Assembly: GCF_013363755.1 (NCBI RefSeq) | Contig: NZ_CP054840.1 | Coordinates: forward strand, 820,001-884,000 | Source: Comamonas antarctica | Lineage (GTDB): Bacteria; Pseudomonadota; Gammaproteobacteria; Burkholderiales; Burkholderiaceae_C | DNA length: 64,000 bases | Direction: 5' to 3' | Shown: positions 17,551 through 27,053 of the stretch, in pieces | How positions within the stretch are numbered: the stretch's first letter is position 1 | Layout of the letters: every line of letters begins with the position of its first letter | The notes under the pieces: model-generated | What the model saw: only the letters and a program-made list of their open reading frames with translations | Database searches by the model: none | Told to the model about the DNA's origin: nothing | Translations under genes and position numbers: made by a program

Positions 17551-18083
17551 GGGTTTTCCTGGGAATGGGTGGCTCGGTTTGCCAGGCACTTGCGCAGGTG
17601 CGGCACCAGGCCGCCGTCGTTGACCAGTGCCAGCAGATGGGCGGGAATGGGCGCGCATTGCAGATGTATGCCCTGCTGCGGCACGGAGAGCGTGGCTGCG
17701 TCCAGATCGAATGCGGCGCGCGCCTGCGGCGCGATGCCCCAGGCCGGCGCGGCCGGCGCCTTCGGGCCTAGCAGCAGCGGCAGGCCCAGGTTGAAGCCGT
17801 TGCGGTAGAACAGCCCGGCAAACGAGGGCGCGATGACGCAGCGCACGCCCAGGTGGCGCAGCACCTCGACGGCCTGCTCGCGCGACGAGCCGGCGCCGAA
17901 GTTGCTGCCGCCGATGAGGATGTCGCCCGGGCGCACCTGGCTGGCGAAGCGCGGATCGATATCTTCGAGGCAGTGCTGGGCAATGGTCTCGATGCCGAAC
18001 TTCATGTATTTGCCGGGCGCGAGGAAGTCGGTGTTGATGTCGTTGCCGAACACCCAGCAGGTGCCCTGGTTCAGGTCGTTCAT
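17547..18083 (-). CDS. Aconitase/IPM dehydratase-family small subunit (LeuD-like)
   Basis: The 178-residue protein has the swivelling-domain fold of LeuD. The N-terminal VFGNDINTDFLAPGKY is followed by the signature ILIGGSNFGAGSSREQAVE and CVIAPSFAGLFYRNGFNLGLP. It pairs with the large subunit encoded immediately upstream to form a [4Fe-4S] hydro-lyase. Its stop overlaps the start of the lyase gene (ATGA) and its start overlaps the large-subunit stop, so all three are translationally coupled. No leuB or leuA is present, which argues against a leucine-biosynthesis role. Confidence 0.8.
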   Translation of the reverse strand: MNDLNQGTCWVFGNDINTDFLAPGKYMKFGIETIAQHCLEDIDPRFASQVRPGDILIGGSNFGAGSSREQAVEVLRHLGVRCVIAPSFAGLFYRNGFNLGLPLLLGPKAPAAPAWGIAPQARAAFDLDAATLSVPQQGIHLQCAPIPAHLLALVNDGGLVPHLRKCLANRATHSQENP

Positions 18084-19357
18084 GCGAGCATCTCCCGGGG
18101 GTCGGTGATGCGGCCGGCCACCGCCGATGCCGCCACGGTGTAGGGCGAGCCCAGGAACACGCGCGACGACGCCGCGCCCATGCGGCCCTTGAAGTTGCGC
18201 GCGGTGGTGCTGATGGCCGTGGTGTTCTCGGCAAAGGTGTTGGCGCCGTAGCCGGCGCAGGCGCCGCAGCTGCTGGGCAGCAGGCGCGCGCCCGCGTCCA
18301 GCAGGATCTGCAGCGTGCCTTCGGCTTGCGCGGCCTGCTGGTCCCGGGCGCTCGCGGGCGCCACCATCAGGTCGACACCGCGCGCGATGCGCTGGCCCTT
18401 GAGCACTTCGGCGGCCATGCGCAGGTCTTCGAGCTTGGCGCCGGTGCAGGCGCCGATATAGGCAATGTCGACCTTTTCCTCGCCGCATTCCTTCGCGGCT
18501 TCGGCCAGCGCCGGCGAGCCCGGCGCCGACACCTGGGGCGCAAGCGCATCGGCGGCAAACCGGTGGCGGGCCAGCAGCGGCGCCTGGGCGTCGGTCTGCC
18601 AGTGCGTGAAGTCCGGCAGTTCCTGCGCCGGCACGCCGCTGGCGAGCAACCAGTCGCGCGTGGTCTCGTCGGGAGCGATCAGGCCGGCCTGGCCGCCGAG
18701 TTCGGCGGTCATGTTGCTGAGCGTCATGCGCTCGTTCATCGACAACGCGCGCACCGCCTCGCCGCAGTATTCGATGGCTTCGTACTGGCCGCCCTCCATG
18801 CCGAAGCGCGTGCACATGTGCAGCATCATGTCCTTGGCGCAGACGCCGGCGCCGAGCCGGCCGGTCCATTCCATGGCAATGGTGTGCGGCACGCGCAGCC
18901 AGATCTCGCCCGTGACCACGACGCCGAGCATTTCCGTCGCGCCGATGCCGAACATGTAGGCGCCGAATGCGCCTCCGGTGCACGAATGGCTGTCGCCGCC
19001 GACGGCAAACATGCCGGGGCGGATATGGCCGTGCTGGGGCGTGACGACATGGCAGATGCCCTGCTCGTCATAGAAGTTGGCGATGCCCTGCTCGCGCACC
19101 CAGTCGCGCGCGATGCGCACGATCTGCGCGCTGTCGGCATCGGCCGCGGGCACGTAGTGGTCGGTGACGACCACGATCTTTGCCGGGTCCCAGACCTTGA
19201 CGCCCAGGGCATCGAGGTGGGGCTTGAGGCGGCGCGGGCCGCCCGAGTCATGCATCATCGCCAGGTCGACCTGGCAGGTCACGAGCTCCTCGGGCGCGAC
19301 CTGCGGCCGGCCGCAGGCGCGCGCCACGAGCTTCTGGGCAAGGGTCTGGGGCGTCAT
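18080..19357 (-). CDS. Aconitase/IPM dehydratase-family large subunit (LeuC-like)
   Basis: The 425-residue protein carries the aconitase-family iron-sulphur ligands. One Cys is in IGACTGAKLEDL and two are in LLPSSCGACAGYG. It also has the conserved GDSHSCTGGAFGA substrate loop. It is in the shorter LeuC/homoaconitase/DmdA size class and is encoded with a separate small subunit. Its start overlaps the stop of a Bug-type receptor gene by 4 bases. By analogy with DmdAB of nicotinate degradation it may hydrate a methylated fumarate or maleate derivative; the exact substrate is inference. Confidence 0.8.
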   Translation of the reverse strand: MTPQTLAQKLVARACGRPQVAPEELVTCQVDLAMMHDSGGPRRLKPHLDALGVKVWDPAKIVVVTDHYVPAADADSAQIVRIARDWVREQGIANFYDEQGICHVVTPQHGHIRPGMFAVGGDSHSCTGGAFGAYMFGIGATEMLGVVVTGEIWLRVPHTIAMEWTGRLGAGVCAKDMMLHMCTRFGMEGGQYEAIEYCGEAVRALSMNERMTLSNMTAELGGQAGLIAPDETTRDWLLASGVPAQELPDFTHWQTDAQAPLLARHRFAADALAPQVSAPGSPALAEAAKECGEEKVDIAYIGACTGAKLEDLRMAAEVLKGQRIARGVDLMVAPASARDQQAAQAEGTLQILLDAGARLLPSSCGACAGYGANTFAENTTAISTTARNFKGRMGAASSRVFLGSPYTVAASAVAGRITDPREMLA

Positions 19358-20316
19358 TCGACGGTGGCTCCGGATTTCTTCACGATGTCGCCCCAGAAAT
19401 CCACATCCTTCTTGATGAAATCGGCGAACTGCGCGGGCGTCATGGTCGGCACCGTCGCGGCTTCGCTCTCCATGCGCTTGCGGAAGTCGGGCGAGGCAAT
19501 GGCCACCTTGATGGCGCCATAGAGCTTGTCGACCACATCCCTGGGCATCTGCGCCGGGCCGAACAGGCCGAACCAGGCCTGCGAGTGGTAGCCGGGCACG
19601 GTCTGGGCGATGGCCGGCAGGCCGTCGAACTGCGGCAGCGGCTTGGGGCTGCTGACGCCGAGGAACTTGAGGCTGCCGGTCTTGTAGTGCGGCAGCACGT
19701 TGATGGTGCTGGCGAACATCAGGTCGACGGTACTCGCCGACAGCAGGTCGGTGAGCGCCGGGCCCGTGCCCTTGTACGGGATGTTGACGATGTCGGTCTG
19801 CGTGGCCAGCTTGAACTGCTCGGCCGCAAGGTGCAGCGACGAGCCCTGGCCGCCGATGGCGAACGTCAGCTTGCCCGGGTTCTTCTTCGCATAGTCGATC
19901 AGGCCGGCGATGTCGTTGAACGGGGCGTTCTTGCGCGCGACCAGCACGCTGGGCACCTGGGCGACCATGGTGATGGGCGTGAAGTCGGCGACGGGGTCGA
20001 ACGGCAGCTTCTTGAACAGCGTGGCGTTGATGGTGTGGCTGGTGAAGCTCATCAGCAGGGTGTTGCCGCTGGGGTCGCTCTTGGCGACCTGCTGCGCGGC
20101 GATGTTGCCGCCCGCGCCGGGCTTGTTCTCGACGATGACCGTGCGGCCCAGCGTCGTGCCCATGGACTGCGCGATCACGCGTGCCAGCGTGTCGGTGGAG
20201 CCGCCGGGAGTGGCGCCGACCACGATGGTCAGCGGACGGTTGTTCTGTGCCGCCACGCCCTGTGCCAGGGCCAGCGCGGCCAGCGCGCCTATCGTCCAGC
20301 GTCGGTTGAGTTGCAT
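19354..20316 (-). CDS. Bug/TctC-family extracytoplasmic solute receptor
   Basis: The 320-residue protein has a Sec signal peptide (ALAALALAQGVAAQ) and the Bug-family fold, with ITIVVGATPGGSTDTLAR-type loop 1 and VENKPGAGGNIAAQQVAKS. Bug proteins are periplasmic carboxylate-binding receptors of tripartite transporters. It is the first gene of the minus-strand operon feeding an aconitase-type hydro-lyase and a lyase, so the ligand is probably a branched di- or tricarboxylate. No TctA/TctB membrane genes are nearby, so it must share a transporter encoded elsewhere or act in sensing. Confidence 0.9.
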   Translation of the reverse strand: MQLNRRWTIGALAALALAQGVAAQNNRPLTIVVGATPGGSTDTLARVIAQSMGTTLGRTVIVENKPGAGGNIAAQQVAKSDPSGNTLLMSFTSHTINATLFKKLPFDPVADFTPITMVAQVPSVLVARKNAPFNDIAGLIDYAKKNPGKLTFAIGGQGSSLHLAAEQFKLATQTDIVNIPYKGTGPALTDLLSASTVDLMFASTINVLPHYKTGSLKFLGVSSPKPLPQFDGLPAIAQTVPGYHSQAWFGLFGPAQMPRDVVDKLYGAIKVAIASPDFRKRMESEAATVPTMTPAQFADFIKKDVDFWGDIVKKSGATVE

Positions 20317-20517
20317 CGTGTCTCCTGTCTTTATGGGTCTGAGCTGTGATGGTCGGCGCCGCGCCCGGGTCTCAACGGAACCTGGTGGTCCCATCGGGTT
20401 AACACGTGGGTGACAGCCCTGCTGCTTTCCCGCCTTCCGCCGCGCGTGCCGGCCGGGTAGAGTGGACGCAGGCAGCGCGGGGGTCGCGCTGCGCCACGCC
20501 CTCCAAGGATGCCCACC

Positions 20518-22164
20518 GTGAGTTCCATCTTCGACAGCGATCTTCCCCGCAATGCCGCCAACACCGCGCCGCTGACGCCGCTTTCCTTCATTGCGCGCGC
20601 GGCCGAGGTCTATCCGGAGCAACTGGCCATCGTGCATGGCGCGCTGCGCCAGACCTGGGGCCAGACGTATGCGCGCTGCCGCCAGCTGGCCAGCGCGCTG
20701 CAGCGCCACGGCATCGGCAAGAACGACACCGTGGCGGTGCTGCTGCCCAATACGCCGCCCATGGTCGAGGCGCATTTCGGCGTGCCCATGGCCGGCGCGG
20801 TGCTCAATGCGCTCAACACCCGGCTCGACCCCGAAGCCATTGCCTTCATGCTCGACCATGGCGAGGCCCGCGCGGTGATCGTCGATCCCGAGTTCGCCGG
20901 ACTGCTGGGCAAGGCGCTGGCGCTGCGCGCGTCCGACCGCGAGGTACTGCTCATCGAAGTGCAGGACGAACTCTATGGCGCGACGTCGCAGGCGCTGGGC
21001 GGCATCGACTATGAGGCGTTTCTGGCCGAAGGCGATGCGCAGTTCGAATGGCAGCTGCCGGCCGACGAGTGGGACGCGATCGCGCTCAACTACACCAGCG
21101 GCACCACGGGCAATCCCAAGGGCGTGGTCTACCACCACCGCGGCGCGGCCACCAACGCCATCAGCAATGTGCTGGAGTGGGACATGCCCAAGCATGCGGT
21201 CTACCTCTGGACGCTGCCGATGTTCCATTGCAACGGCTGGTGCTTTCCCTGGACGCTGGCGCTGCGCGCGGCCGTGAACGTCTGCCTGCGCCGCGTCGAG
21301 CCGCAGGCGATCTTCAACGCCATGCGCGACCACGGCGTGACGCACTACTGCGGCGCGCCCATCGTGCACGGCATGCTGGTCAATGCACCCGCGGCCCTCA
21401 AGGAGGGGCTGCAGCCGGGTGTCAAGGCCATGGTCGCGGGCGCGGCGCCGCCGGCCTCGATGATCGAGGGCATGGAGCGCATGGGCTTCGACCTGACCCA
21501 TGTCTATGGACTCACCGAGACCTACGGCCCGGCCGCGGTCTGCCCGCAGCATGCCGGGTGGAGCGGGCTGGACATCGGCGAGCGCGCGCGGCTCAATGCG
21601 CGCCAGGGCGTGCGCTTTCACCTGCAAGGCGACGTGCGCGTGCTCGATCCCGAGACCATGCAGCCCGTGCCGCAGGACGGCGAGACCATGGGCGAGATCA
21701 TGTTCAAGGGCAACATCGCGATGAAGGGCTATCTGAAGAACGCCAAGGCGACGCAGGATGCGTTCGCGGGCGGCTGGTTCCACAGCGGCGACCTGGGCGT
21801 GCAGTATCCCGACGGTTATATCAAGATCAAGGACCGCAGCAAGGACATCATCATCTCGGGCGGCGAGAACATCTCGTCCATCGAGATCGAGGACGTGCTC
21901 TACCGCCACCCCGACGTGCTGGCCGCGGCCGTGGTGGCCAAGCCCGACGCGAAGTGGGGCGAGACGCCGTGCGCGTTCGTCGAGCTCAAGGCCGGCGCCA
22001 GCACCACGCCCGAAGACATCGTGCTGCACTGCCGCAAGCACCTCGCGGGCTTCAAGCTGCCGCGCGCCGTGGTGTTCGGCGAGCTGCCCAAGACCAGCAC
22101 CGGCAAGATCCAGAAGTTCGAGCTGCGCAAGGTCGCGGGCTCGGCGACGTCCATCGACGTTTAG
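20518..22164 (+). CDS. Acyl-CoA synthetase, AMP-forming (medium/aryl-chain type)
   Basis: The roughly 548-residue protein is an ANL-superfamily ligase. The P-loop ALNYTSGTTGNPKGV, the YGLTETYG motif, the hinge KDRSKDIIISGGENI and the C-terminal Lys in KTSTGKIQKFELR are all present, so it should be catalytically competent. I prefer the GTG at 20518 because AAGGA (20505-20509) sits 8 bases before it, whereas the ATG at 20509 would overlap that ribosome-binding site. It is divergent from the receptor gene of the branched-acid operon and may activate a product of that pathway. An independent fatty-acid role is equally possible. Confidence 0.88.
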   Translation: MSSIFDSDLPRNAANTAPLTPLSFIARAAEVYPEQLAIVHGALRQTWGQTYARCRQLASALQRHGIGKNDTVAVLLPNTPPMVEAHFGVPMAGAVLNALNTRLDPEAIAFMLDHGEARAVIVDPEFAGLLGKALALRASDREVLLIEVQDELYGATSQALGGIDYEAFLAEGDAQFEWQLPADEWDAIALNYTSGTTGNPKGVVYHHRGAATNAISNVLEWDMPKHAVYLWTLPMFHCNGWCFPWTLALRAAVNVCLRRVEPQAIFNAMRDHGVTHYCGAPIVHGMLVNAPAALKEGLQPGVKAMVAGAAPPASMIEGMERMGFDLTHVYGLTETYGPAAVCPQHAGWSGLDIGERARLNARQGVRFHLQGDVRVLDPETMQPVPQDGETMGEIMFKGNIAMKGYLKNAKATQDAFAGGWFHSGDLGVQYPDGYIKIKDRSKDIIISGGENISSIEIEDVLYRHPDVLAAAVVAKPDAKWGETPCAFVELKAGASTTPEDIVLHCRKHLAGFKLPRAVVFGELPKTSTGKIQKFELRKVAGSATSIDV

Positions 22165-22268
22165 CCCTTGCGCAGGCTCGGGGCGAGCGGCGTTTGCGCC
22201 GTTCATCCTGAACTGGGTAAGCACAAAGTCTCACAAGGCGTTAAAAAGGAACAGCGGGCATCAAAAAT

Positions 22269-22373
22269 CCGTTCGTCCTGCGCCTGTCGAAGGATGAACG
22301 GCCTGCGCTCAAGGCATGAGGACGGGCCGTTCATGGTGCGACGCGCCCGGCCAGGGAGGCTCACTACGAACGG
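22269..22373. repeat. Composite palindromic repeat (two units, about 105 bp); 414-bp gap before panB
   Basis: Unit one spans 22269-22301 (arms CCGTTCGTCCT/AGGATGAACGG). Unit two spans 22327-22373 (arms CCGTTCATGG and CACTACGAACGG-like, with an inserted GC-rich centre). The linker CCTGCGCTCAAGGCATGAGG is shared with the copy at 53271-53374, so the whole composite moves or duplicates as a block. The rest of the gap (22165-22578) is AT-richer, with no gene that I can support; it must contain the panB promoter. Confidence 0.85.
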
Positions 22374-22578
22374 GTCAATGTTCTGTCGCCGTTTGCCAAC
22401 ATCAACCACCTTCTAATTCATTGATTTAGTTGAAAAAAGCTGTTTCTTGAGAGCTTGATGAAGGATGTGGTTGCATGGGCTGCGACGCTTTTCAAGCGGC
22501 TGTGGTATGGTCGGCGCGCTAAAAACGACAAGAACCCGGGGACTTGCGCGGCAGGCCCTGGAACACCGAGACAGCGCC

Positions 22579-23427
<849 letters not shown>

Positions 23428-23452
23428 ATCCCGTCCCTGAAGATTGGCTGCC

Positions 23453-24298
23453 ATGCAACGACTGACTTCCATTGCCGAACTGCGCCGCTGGCGTGCCGAT
23501 GCGCGCCGCGCCGGCAAGAGCGTCGGCCTGGTGCCGACCATGGGCGCGCTGCACAGCGGCCACATGGCGCTGGTCGAGGCCGCGCGCCGCGACTGCGACC
23601 TGGTGGTGATGAGCATCTTCGTCAATCCGCGCCAGTTCGGTCCGGGCGAGGATTTCGACGCCTATCCGCGCGACCTCGAGGGCGACTGCGCGCTCGCCGA
23701 AGCGCATGGCGTCGACGCGGTCTTCGCGCCTGCCACCGAGGAGATGTACCCGCATGCCGCAGGCCCGCTGATCGTGGCCGGGCGCCAGGCCGACATGCTG
23801 TGCGGCGCGTCGCGCCCCGGGCATTTCGACGGCGTGCTGCAGGTGGTCTGCAAGCTGTTCAACCTGGCCCAGCCGCAGCAGGCGTTCTTCGGCCAGAAGG
23901 ATGCGCAGCAGGTGGCCATCATCCAGACCTTCGTGCGCGACTACAACCTGCCGCTGGAAATCGCGGTGATTCCCGTGGTGCGCGAGGCCGACGGCCTGGC
24001 CAAGTCCTCGCGCAATGTCTACCTGAGCGCCGAGGAACGCGCGCAGGCGCCGGCCATCCATGCCGCGCTGGAACTGTGCCGCATGCAAGTGCAGGACGGC
24101 CTCGGACCGGATGCCGCGCTGCGCGCCGCACGCATGCACATTGCCCAGCATCTTCCCGGCAGCCGCATCGATTACCTCGAGCTGCTGGCCTGGCCCGACC
24201 TGCTGCCGCTGGCCGACGACACGCTGCAATGCATTGCGCTGGCTGCAGTGCATGTCGGCCGCACCCGGCTGATCGACAACATCACCTTCGAGAGGTAA
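23453..24298 (+). CDS. panC: Pantoate-beta-alanine ligase
   Basis: The 281-residue enzyme joins pantoate and beta-alanine with ATP via a pantoyl-adenylate. Nucleotidyl-transferase motifs are visible: [19 protein letters not shown] (HxGH near residue 35), [50 protein letters not shown] and the KSSRNVYLS (KMSKS-like) loop. The ATG at 23453 gives the standard N-terminus; a TTG 9 bases earlier is less likely. It lies between panB and panD, 4 bases before the panD start. Confidence 0.95.
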   Translation: MQRLTSIAELRRWRADARRAGKSVGLVPTMGALHSGHMALVEAARRDCDLVVMSIFVNPRQFGPGEDFDAYPRDLEGDCALAEAHGVDAVFAPATEEMYPHAAGPLIVAGRQADMLCGASRPGHFDGVLQVVCKLFNLAQPQQAFFGQKDAQQVAIIQTFVRDYNLPLEIAVIPVVREADGLAKSSRNVYLSAEERAQAPAIHAALELCRMQVQDGLGPDAALRAARMHIAQHLPGSRIDYLELLAWPDLLPLADDTLQCIALAAVHVGRTRLIDNITFER

Positions 24299-24302
24299 GC
24301 CC

Positions 24303-24686
24303 ATGTTCCGCATGCTGATGAACAGCAAGATCCACCGCGCCCAGGTCACCCAGGCCGATCTCAACTATGTCGGCTCGATCACCATCGACCAGGACCTCAT
24401 GGACGCCGTGGGCATCGTCGCCAACGAGAAGGTACATGTGGTCAACAACAACAACGGCGCGCGCTTCGAGACCTATGTCATTGCCGGCGAGCGCGACAGC
24501 GGCGTCATCTGCGTCAATGGCGCGGCTGCGCGCCTGGTGCAAAAGGGCGACATCGTGATCATCATTGCCTATGCGTATGTCGATGCCAAGGAACTGGCGC
24601 AGCATGTGCCCCGTGTCGCCATCATGGGAGAGGGCAACCGCATCCAGCAGATGCTGTACGAAGAGCCGGCTCTGACCATTCTCTGA
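24303..24686 (+). CDS. panD: Aspartate 1-decarboxylase (pyruvoyl enzyme)
   Basis: The 127-residue proenzyme supplies beta-alanine to PanC. The self-cleavage site is visible as YVGSITID: cleavage between Gly24 and Ser25 converts the serine to the catalytic pyruvoyl group. The catalytic-site Tyr and Lys regions ([23 protein letters not shown]) are conserved. Length matches the family. It is the last gene of panBCD and is followed by a GC-rich intrinsic terminator. Confidence 0.96.
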   Translation: MFRMLMNSKIHRAQVTQADLNYVGSITIDQDLMDAVGIVANEKVHVVNNNNGARFETYVIAGERDSGVICVNGAAARLVQKGDIVIIIAYAYVDAKELAQHVPRVAIMGEGNRIQQMLYEEPALTIL

Positions 24687-24722
24687 GCCGCGCGGCTGCA
24701 GGCCGCGATACGCTTGAGCTTC

Positions 24723-24747
24723 AGCGCGCCCCTCGGGGCGCGCTTTT
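24723..24747 (+). terminator. Intrinsic terminator of panBCD
   Basis: AGCGCGCCCC (24723-24732) and GGGGCGCGCT (24735-24744) form a perfect 10-bp stem with a 2-base loop, followed by TTTT. Confidence 0.85.
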
Positions 24748-25003
24748 GCTTTGGGAGGCTGCATTTCGCCGCCGATTGTCGGCTTCGTCGCCTATCTTCA
24801 ACTGCTCCATCGTGAACGGAGATGCGAAAAGCCGGCAGTTGCAGGTTTGTAGAGCGATGAAGCGGCAAAACGCTGCGAAAAAACGGTATCTGTGGTCCAT
24901 GTCCGCGCATCTTTACAAGAAATTGAAGCGACCCGAGAGGGCTGGGTTATTTGCGAGAAGTTGTGTGCAGAAGGCGTTTTTTTGGTGCAAGATGAGCGCA
25001 CTT
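24748..25003. other. Intergenic region upstream of the biotin-transport operon
   Basis: The 311-base gap between panD and bioM is AT-richer than its surroundings. I find no supportable gene, tRNA or riboswitch in it. I looked for BirA-type (TTGTAAACC...GGTTTACAA) and BioR-type (TTATNNATAA) operators and saw no convincing match. The only clear element is the promoter candidate at its 3' end. Confidence 0.4.
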
Positions 25004-25032
25004 TTGCATTGCCGTGCCTGTTTGGCTATAGC
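25004..25032 (+). promoter_or_regulatory. Candidate promoter of the bioMNY-ligase-thiolase operon
   Basis: TTGCAT (25004-25009) and TATAGC (25027-25032) are separated by exactly 17 bases. Transcription would start about 20 bases before the bioM ATG. Confidence 0.5.
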
Positions 25033-25058
25033 AATGCCTTTTCCATTTGCATAGACCT

Positions 25059-25832
25059 ATGTCCGAATTTTCTACCCCGCCGCGTGATGGCCTGGGGCTG
25101 GCTGCCGTCCCAAGGATCGCGCTGGCCGCGGTGCGGCTGCAGCGTGGCCAGACCACGGTGTTCGACGGCCTGGATCTGTGCCTCGACCAGCCGCGCATCG
25201 GCTTGATCGGCCATAACGGCGCGGGCAAAACCAGCCTGTTTCGCCTGCTGTGCGGGCTCGAGGCGCCGGCGTCGGGGTCGGTGCTGTTTGACGGCCAGGA
25301 CCTGCACCAGGCCGGACGCGAGCGCATGCGCTGGGTCGGCATGATGTTCCAGAACCCCGACGACCAGATCATCTTTCCAACCGTCGAGGAAGAACTGGCA
25401 TTGGGCCTGCAGGCGCGCGGCGAGGCCAAGCGCGCGGCAAAGGCGCAGGCGCGTGCGTTCCTGGCGCAGCGCGGCTTGGCGCACTGGGCCGAACGCGCCA
25501 TCAGCAGCCTGAGCCAGGGCCAGCGCCAGATGGTGTGCTGGCTGGCGCTGCTGCTGGCCGCGCCGCGCTGCGTGCTGCTGGACGAGCCCTATGCCAGCCT
25601 GGACCTGCCGGGACAGGCGCAGCTGGCCGACGACATCGCGGCGGCGCCGCAGCAGGTGATCGTCTCGACCCACGTGCTGGCGCATGTGCGCGGCTATGCG
25701 CGCGTGGTCTGGATCGACCAGGGGCGGGTGCGCGCCGACGGCCCGGGCGAGCAGGTCTGCGCCGCCTACGAAGCCGCGGTGGCCGCCGAGGTCGATGCGC
25801 GGCGCGCGGCGCGGCACATTTACGCAGGCTGA
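25059..25832 (+). CDS. bioM: ECF transporter ATPase for biotin (BioM/CbiO family)
   Basis: The 257-residue ABC ATPase has Walker A GHNGAGKT, Q-loop MFQNPDDQI typical of ECF-type CbiO/EcfA ATPases, a signature variant LSQGQRQM and Walker B CVLLDEPYASLD. It energises substrate uptake by a T-component and an S-component, which are encoded directly after it. There is little Shine-Dalgarno signal before the ATG at 25059. It is the first gene of a tight run of six genes on the plus strand. Confidence 0.9.
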   Translation: MSEFSTPPRDGLGLAAVPRIALAAVRLQRGQTTVFDGLDLCLDQPRIGLIGHNGAGKTSLFRLLCGLEAPASGSVLFDGQDLHQAGRERMRWVGMMFQNPDDQIIFPTVEEELALGLQARGEAKRAAKAQARAFLAQRGLAHWAERAISSLSQGQRQMVCWLALLLAAPRCVLLDEPYASLDLPGQAQLADDIAAAPQQVIVSTHVLAHVRGYARVVWIDQGRVRADGPGEQVCAAYEAAVAAEVDARRAARHIYAG

Positions 25833-25836
25833 CACC

Positions 25837-26430
25837 ATGGGCAGCCTCTATAGCGACTTTCCCACCTGGCTGCATCGGCTCGGGGCCGGCTTCAAGCTGG
25901 CCTGCATGGCGCTGGCCGGCACGCTGCTGTTCCTCATCGACAACCCCTGGGTGCTCGCGGGCTGCGGCGTGGCATGCACGCTGCTGTGGATCAGCCTCGG
26001 TCCGGCCACGCGCGTGGCGCACCGGCTGATGCTCACGGTGCTGATCGGCGCCGGGCTGGTGGCGCTCTTCCATCTGTGGATGGGCCGGCCCGCGCTGGCC
26101 GCGGTGAGCGCGCTGCGGCTGGCCTGTGCCTGCACGCTCGGTGTGGCGCTCACCGTGAGCACGCGTCCCATGGACCTGCTGGACGTGCTGGACCGCTGGC
26201 TCGCGCCATTGGCGCGCGTGGGCCTGCAGCCCGAGCGCATCTCCCTGCAGCTGGGATTGATGCTGCGCTTCACCGAGCATTTCTTCGTGCAATGGAAGAA
26301 GCTCGATGATGCCTACCGCCTGCGCACCGGGCACGCTGGCGGGCTGCGGCTGATTGCGCCGCTCACGGTGCAGATGCTGCAGACCGCGCGCCGCGTGGCC
26401 GACGCGCTCTATGCGCGCCTGGGCGGCTGA
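25837..26430 (+). CDS. bioN: ECF transporter T-component for biotin (BioN)
   Basis: The 197-residue integral membrane protein has hydrophobic segments near residues 18-36, 40-58, 62-80 and 85-110, typical of the CbiQ/EcfT fold. The C-terminal ALxARG-like coupling motif appears as DALYARLGG, with another candidate coupling helix around DDAYRLRTG. It links BioM to the substrate-binding BioY. It starts 4 bases after the bioM stop. Assignment to biotin rests on bioY next door. Confidence 0.88.
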   Translation: MGSLYSDFPTWLHRLGAGFKLACMALAGTLLFLIDNPWVLAGCGVACTLLWISLGPATRVAHRLMLTVLIGAGLVALFHLWMGRPALAAVSALRLACACTLGVALTVSTRPMDLLDVLDRWLAPLARVGLQPERISLQLGLMLRFTEHFFVQWKKLDDAYRLRTGHAGGLRLIAPLTVQMLQTARRVADALYARLGG

Positions 26431-26468
26431 ACGACCGATTTCCCCTTGAACCCAACCGATTGAAACCC

Positions 26469-27053
26469 ATGAAAAATGCGATTTCCCGTCGCCAGTCCGA
26501 ATCGATGGCCCTGGTGGGCCTGTTTGCCGCGCTGATCGCGGTGATGGGCCTGATTCCCAAGATCGACCTGCCGATCGGCGTGCCGATCACGCTGCAGACG
26601 CTGGGCGTGATGATGGCCGGCTGCCTGCTGGGACCATGGCGCGGGCTGCAGGCCATCCTGCTGTTCATGGTCGCCGTGGCCGCGGGCCTGCCGCTGCTGG
26701 CCGGCGGGCGCGGCGGAGTGGGCGTGTTCCTGTCGCCCACCGCGGGTTACTTCGTGGGCTTTGCCCCAGCCGCCTTCACCACCGGTTTGCTGATGGCGCT
26801 GCTGCCCAAGGCCACGCCGCTGCGTACCGCCGGCAGCGCGCTGATCGCGTCCGCCGTGGGCGGCGTGCTGGTGCTGCATGCCTTCGGCATTGCCGGGCTG
26901 GTGCTGGTCGCCAAGATCCCGCTGCAGCAGGCATTCTGGGGCGACCTGGTGTTCGTGCCCGGAGACCTGATCAAGTGCGTGCTGTGCGCGCTGGTCGTGC
27001 ATACCGTGGCCAAGGCACTGCCCGACTGGCGCTTCGGCGGCCGCAGCGCCTGA
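26469..27053 (+). CDS. bioY: Biotin transporter S-component BioY
   Basis: The 194-residue membrane protein shows the BioY family features: an N-terminal ALxAALIAVMG helix, IPITLQTLGVMMAGCLLG (TLQ-type biotin-binding region), LPLLAGGRGG and GYFVGF. It captures biotin and acts with BioM and BioN. The ATG at 26469 is used; a TTG 9 bases earlier is also in frame. Its stop overlaps the start of the following ligase gene (TGATG), which ties the transporter translationally to enzymes not usually part of biotin uptake. Confidence 0.93.
   Translation: MKNAISRRQSESMALVGLFAALIAVMGLIPKIDLPIGVPITLQTLGVMMAGCLLGPWRGLQAILLFMVAVAAGLPLLAGGRGGVGVFLSPTAGYFVGFAPAAFTTGLLMALLPKATPLRTAGSALIASAVGGVLVLHAFGIAGLVLVAKIPLQQAFWGDLVFVPGDLIKCVLCALVVHTVAKALPDWRFGGRSA

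Noticed and set aside
19354..22224. A 956-codon open frame on the minus strand through the acyl-CoA synthetase gene
   Set aside because: Only the segment from 20316 downwards matches a family (Bug receptor). The rest is open because of the GC-rich third positions of the plus-strand gene.
24748..25058. BirA- or BioR-type operator before the biotin operon
   Set aside because: No convincing match to TTGTAAACC-type or TTATNNATAA-type palindromes; only partial half-sites.
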